From: Verrucomicrobiia bacterium
GTDB taxonomy: Bacteria; Verrucomicrobiota; Verrucomicrobiia; Limisphaerales; JAUIHU01
DNA: 8,581 nucleotides
Assembly: GCA_030432175.1 (NCBI GenBank)
Contig: JAUIHU010000160.1
Coordinates: 1 to 8,581, forward strand
Direction of reading: 5' to 3'
A model generated the notes under the pieces. The model was given only the letters and a program-made list of their open reading frames with translations. It did no database searches and had not been told where the DNA came from. The position numbers and the translations under genes were made by a program. This document shows positions 6,392-8,581 of this stretch, piece by piece (within the stretch, counting starts at the first letter, position 1; each line of letters opens with the position of its first letter).

Positions 6392-6796
6392 TCAGGTGTT
6401 TTCTGGAGTGCGATTTGAACTGGAGAGCGCCTCTTCTATCATGGCGAGCAGCTCTCGCATTCCAAAAGGTTTGGCCAGAGTGCTGAATGCTCCCAGTTTT
6501 TGTGCCATCGCCAGATAGTCGATTCCTTGAAAACGCCCACCGCCTGAAATCGCTATCACTTTAACAGGGTTGGACCTTTTACGCAGTTCTGAGAGCAATT
6601 CCAGACCTTCCTTTTCGGGCATGATGATGTCAGTAACAACAAGATCAAATTTCACCTCTTGAATCCTCCTCAGTCCTTGAAGCCCATTCTCTGCTGTTTC
6701 TATTAAATAGCCAGCGCGACTCAACATTTCGTTGAGCATCTTTCGCATGAAAGCATCGTCATCGATCACAAGTATTTTGGCCGGTCGTGTATTCAA
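6392..6796 (-). CDS. Single-domain response regulator (CheY-like)
   Basis: 134 residues, all one receiver domain. Acidic pocket D12/D13 (VIDDD), phospho-acceptor D56 in TDIIMPEKEG, switch Ser84 in AISGGG, and the conserved Lys109 in LAKPF are all present. The insertion SGGGRF...YLAMAQKLGA is typical of a widespread subfamily of stand-alone receivers that follow kinases. There is no DNA-binding or enzymatic output domain, so it must act by protein contact or as a phosphate shuttle. It lies 91 bp downstream of the hybrid kinase on the same strand and is its likely partner. The start is TTG at 6796: the frame stays open a little further up to a stop near 6860, but it contains no ATG or GTG, and KILVIDDD is where receivers normally begin. 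No Shine-Dalgarno is visible. Confidence 0.92.
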   Translation of the reverse strand: MNTRPAKILVIDDDAFMRKMLNEMLSRAGYLIETAENGLQGLRRIQEVKFDLVVTDIIMPEKEGLELLSELRKRSNPVKVIAISGGGRFQGIDYLAMAQKLGAFSTLAKPFGMRELLAMIEEALSSSNRTPENT

Positions 6797-6864
6797 AGCG
6801 CTGATTTCTGGATGGATTGTTTTGTGCGCAGCAACAGTATTAAATTGGGGGGAAATGCTTTAAA

Positions 6865-6885
6865 GCAGCCAATCCGGTTGGCGGC
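6865..6885 (-). other. Small stem-loop just after the kinase stop codon
   Basis: On the minus strand GCCAA (6882-6878) pairs with TTGGC (6872-6868) around a 5-nt loop, extended by two more pairs across one mismatch. Only TTTAAA follows. It is too weak to call a terminator; it may reduce expression of the response regulator relative to the kinase. Confidence 0.3.
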
Positions 6886-6887
6886 AA

Positions 6888-8581
6888 TTAGTTGGCTTCG
6901 GCTTCGACACTTCTGACCCTGTTGAGTAGTTTTGTGATCAGCCGTTGAAGGTCAGGAATCTCAAAAGGCTTCATCAGTCGCTCCATTTGAGAAGTCTGCC
7001 CCCAGCTTTGAATCATGGTTGCGTCAGAATAGCCAGTGCAGATGATGATCGGAATTTCCGGTCGACTTGCTTTGATTTTTTCTGCCAAGTCTACTCCAGA
7101 AAGATTGGGCATAGAATAATCAGTAATAATGATATCAAAAGCGCCTGGTTGAGTGTGAAATGTTTCCAACGCTGCTCTGGGATCAGAATAAACACTGATA
7201 CTGGCTCCAAGCGCGCCGAGTTTTCGTTTCAAAATACTCAATATTGCCGGTTCGTCATCTACGATCATGACTTTTCTACCCAGTAAGCCCACGCGAGCTT
7301 CGGGAGCGCTACGCTCATTGATTCCTGTATTTGTCTTTGAAAAGCGCTGATCCACTTGGTCAGATGTTGCGGTTTCATCATTGGCTAATACTCCAGCCGG
7401 AAGGGAAAGGATCAATTTTGTGCCTTGATTTGGCTCGCTTAGAGCCTGGATGAAACCGCCATGACTCTTAACTATTCCGTGGCAGACTGACAATCCAAGC
7501 CCAGAACCTTGCCCGACAGGCTGGGTAGTGAAGAAGGGATCAAATATATGTTCCAGGTTTTCCTGACTGATGCCTGGACCATCATCCTGGATGATGATTC
7601 GGGTCCAATGAGGAATGATACCAGCCGATTCATTGAGGTGGCTTATTTCTGTGTCGGTTTCCTGCTCAGGCTCAGAACACATTTCCAATTCAATGAAGAT
7701 ATTTCCATTTATTCCCTTCAGGGCGTTGTAGGCGTTTTCCAGAATATGGATAACAACGAGCTTGATTTGGTCAGGATCTCCTTCAATCAGGCAGTCTTTT
7801 AGGCTGGTTGAATCGTCAAAATGCACCTGGACATTCTTTGGAGCTGGAGCTGCCTGGAGCGCTCGTTGAATCGTTTCCTGCGCCGACATCCGTTTCTTCC
7901 TGGGGAAACTTTGTTGGCTGAAATAGAGCATTTTAGAAACCAGATCCCTGGCCCTCCTGGATCCTGCCAGTATTTCCTGCAAGTACGATTCGGTGTCTTG
8001 AGGATTTCTGTGTGAGTCCAGCGCTATTTCAGTGTATCCAATAATTCCCGCCAGAATGTTATTGAAATCATGAGCAACTCCCCGAGCCAACGCTCCAATG
8101 GCTTCCAGTTTCTGGGACTGCCGGGTTCGTGACTCATAGGCCACTTGCTTGGAAACATCGCGCTCCGTCGCCACGTAAAAGGTGGTACGCCCTTCCTCAT
8201 CTCGCACGGGCGTAATGGTGGCATCCGTAATGCATTCCACCCCACTCTTTGTGTTGTTGACCAAACGGCCTGTCCAGGTGTTGCCCAGCTTGAGGGCGTT
8301 CTGGATGGCCGAGAATACCCCCTCCTCCTGGTCATCACTGCGGAGGAATCGCGTATCCTTTCCGATTACTTCGGCCGCAGAAAAACCGAATATACTCTCG
8401 AAGGCAGGGTTCACGTACTCAATCCTGCTGTCGGTGTCCGCGAATATGATGGCGTCGGCCGTCTGTTCGACGGCCACCGCGATGCGGCGGATTTCTACAT
8501 CTCGGGCGATGCGATCAGTAATGTCACGGAAGGTGGCGCCCGCACCGCGAACCTGCCCCTGCTTGTCGGTGAGGGGCCGAG
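6888..8581 (-). CDS. Hybrid sensor histidine kinase PAS-PAS-HisKA-HATPase-REC (5' end off window)
   Basis: 563 visible residues; the frame is open at the right edge, so the N-terminus is missing. A GTG at 8477 could be read as a start but cuts into a PAS domain and is rejected. In visible numbering, residues 1-22 are the end of an earlier PAS/PAC domain (GAGATFRDITDR). A complete PAS domain follows at about 35-145 (IEYVNPAFESIFGFSAAEVIG, ending YVATERDVS). HisKA has phospho-His170 in GVAHDFNNIL. HATPase_c has the N-box (N282), DDGPGI (332-337), FDPFFTT and GSGLGLS (358-364). A C-terminal receiver carries D441/D442, phospho-acceptor D487 (TDYSMP), T515 and K537. No transmembrane segment is visible. 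His to Asp transfer is expected within the protein and perhaps to the downstream receiver; no HPt domain is present here. The signal is unknown. Confidence 0.95.
   Translation of the reverse strand, partial: RPLTDKQGQVRGAGATFRDITDRIARDVEIRRIAVAVEQTADAIIFADTDSRIEYVNPAFESIFGFSAAEVIGKDTRFLRSDDQEEGVFSAIQNALKLGNTWTGRLVNNTKSGVECITDATITPVRDEEGRTTFYVATERDVSKQVAYESRTRQSQKLEAIGALARGVAHDFNNILAGIIGYTEIALDSHRNPQDTESYLQEILAGSRRARDLVSKMLYFSQQSFPRKKRMSAQETIQRALQAAPAPKNVQVHFDDSTSLKDCLIEGDPDQIKLVVIHILENAYNALKGINGNIFIELEMCSEPEQETDTEISHLNESAGIIPHWTRIIIQDDGPGISQENLEHIFDPFFTTQPVGQGSGLGLSVCHGIVKSHGGFIQALSEPNQGTKLILSLPAGVLANDETATSDQVDQRFSKTNTGINERSAPEARVGLLGRKVMIVDDEPAILSILKRKLGALGASISVYSDPRAALETFHTQPGAFDIIITDYSMPNLSGVDLAEKIKASRPEIPIIICTGYSDATMIQSWGQTSQMERLMKPFEIPDLQRLITKLLNRVRSVEAEAN

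Noticed and set aside
8475..8477. GTG at 8477 as the start of the hybrid kinase
   Set aside because: The frame continues to the window edge and encodes the end of another PAS/PAC domain, so the true start is outside.

Overview
The window looks like chromosomal DNA of a Gram-negative-type bacterium: it encodes an outer-membrane-style lipoprotein with a BamE-like domain, several exported proteins, and PAS/histidine-kinase signalling. The phylum is uncertain. Exported FN3 plus formylglycine-generating-enzyme-type proteins, an Amt with a cleavable signal peptide and mid-range GC would suit Verrucomicrobiota or a related PVC lineage, but this is inference. None of the gene starts has a convincing Shine-Dalgarno sequence. 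No mobile element, CRISPR array, tRNA or rRNA was seen.

Layout. Positions 1-1481 (minus) hold the N-terminal 493 codons of a secreted protein with two FN3-like domains and an FGE/SUMF1-type domain that runs off the left edge. A doubtful 75-codon ORF (1597-1824, minus) lies just upstream of it. Positions 1848-2687 (plus) encode a putative lipoprotein: lipid anchor, about 165 residues of Glu/Ala/Lys-rich helix with 26-residue repeats, and a BamE/SmpA-like C-terminus. A rho-independent terminator follows (2771-2806).

Positions 2807-6363 (plus) form the nitrogen block. It starts with a regulatory region containing a near-consensus sigma-54 promoter (GG-N10-GC, 3026-3041). Then come amt (3238-4608), a 10-bp perfect inverted repeat, glnK (P-II, 4708-5046), a strong terminator (5078-5114), and a 405-residue protein (5146-6363). 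That last protein keeps the glutamine-synthetase fold signature (N-terminal beta-grasp pattern, NPTxNS motif, C-terminal pattern), but every catalytic or substrate-binding motif I could align has been replaced. It appears to be a glutamine synthetase pseudoenzyme encoded beside the ammonium sensor and transporter. This is the most interesting item in the window.

Positions 6392-8581 (minus) are a convergent two-component block: a PAS-PAS-HisKA-HATPase-REC hybrid kinase whose N-terminus runs off the right edge, followed downstream by a single-domain CheY-like response regulator. GC content rises sharply in the PAS-encoding part of the kinase gene (about 59% over 8161-8580, against roughly 33-50% in sampled kinase/REC lines).

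Working model (inference): low nitrogen activates the sigma-54 promoter and makes Amt and GlnK; GlnK gates Amt through its T-loop; the catalytically dead GS-like protein may be a third partner, perhaps a binding decoy or modulator of P-II or of the real glutamine synthetase. A link between the kinase/regulator pair and nitrogen is possible but supported only by position.
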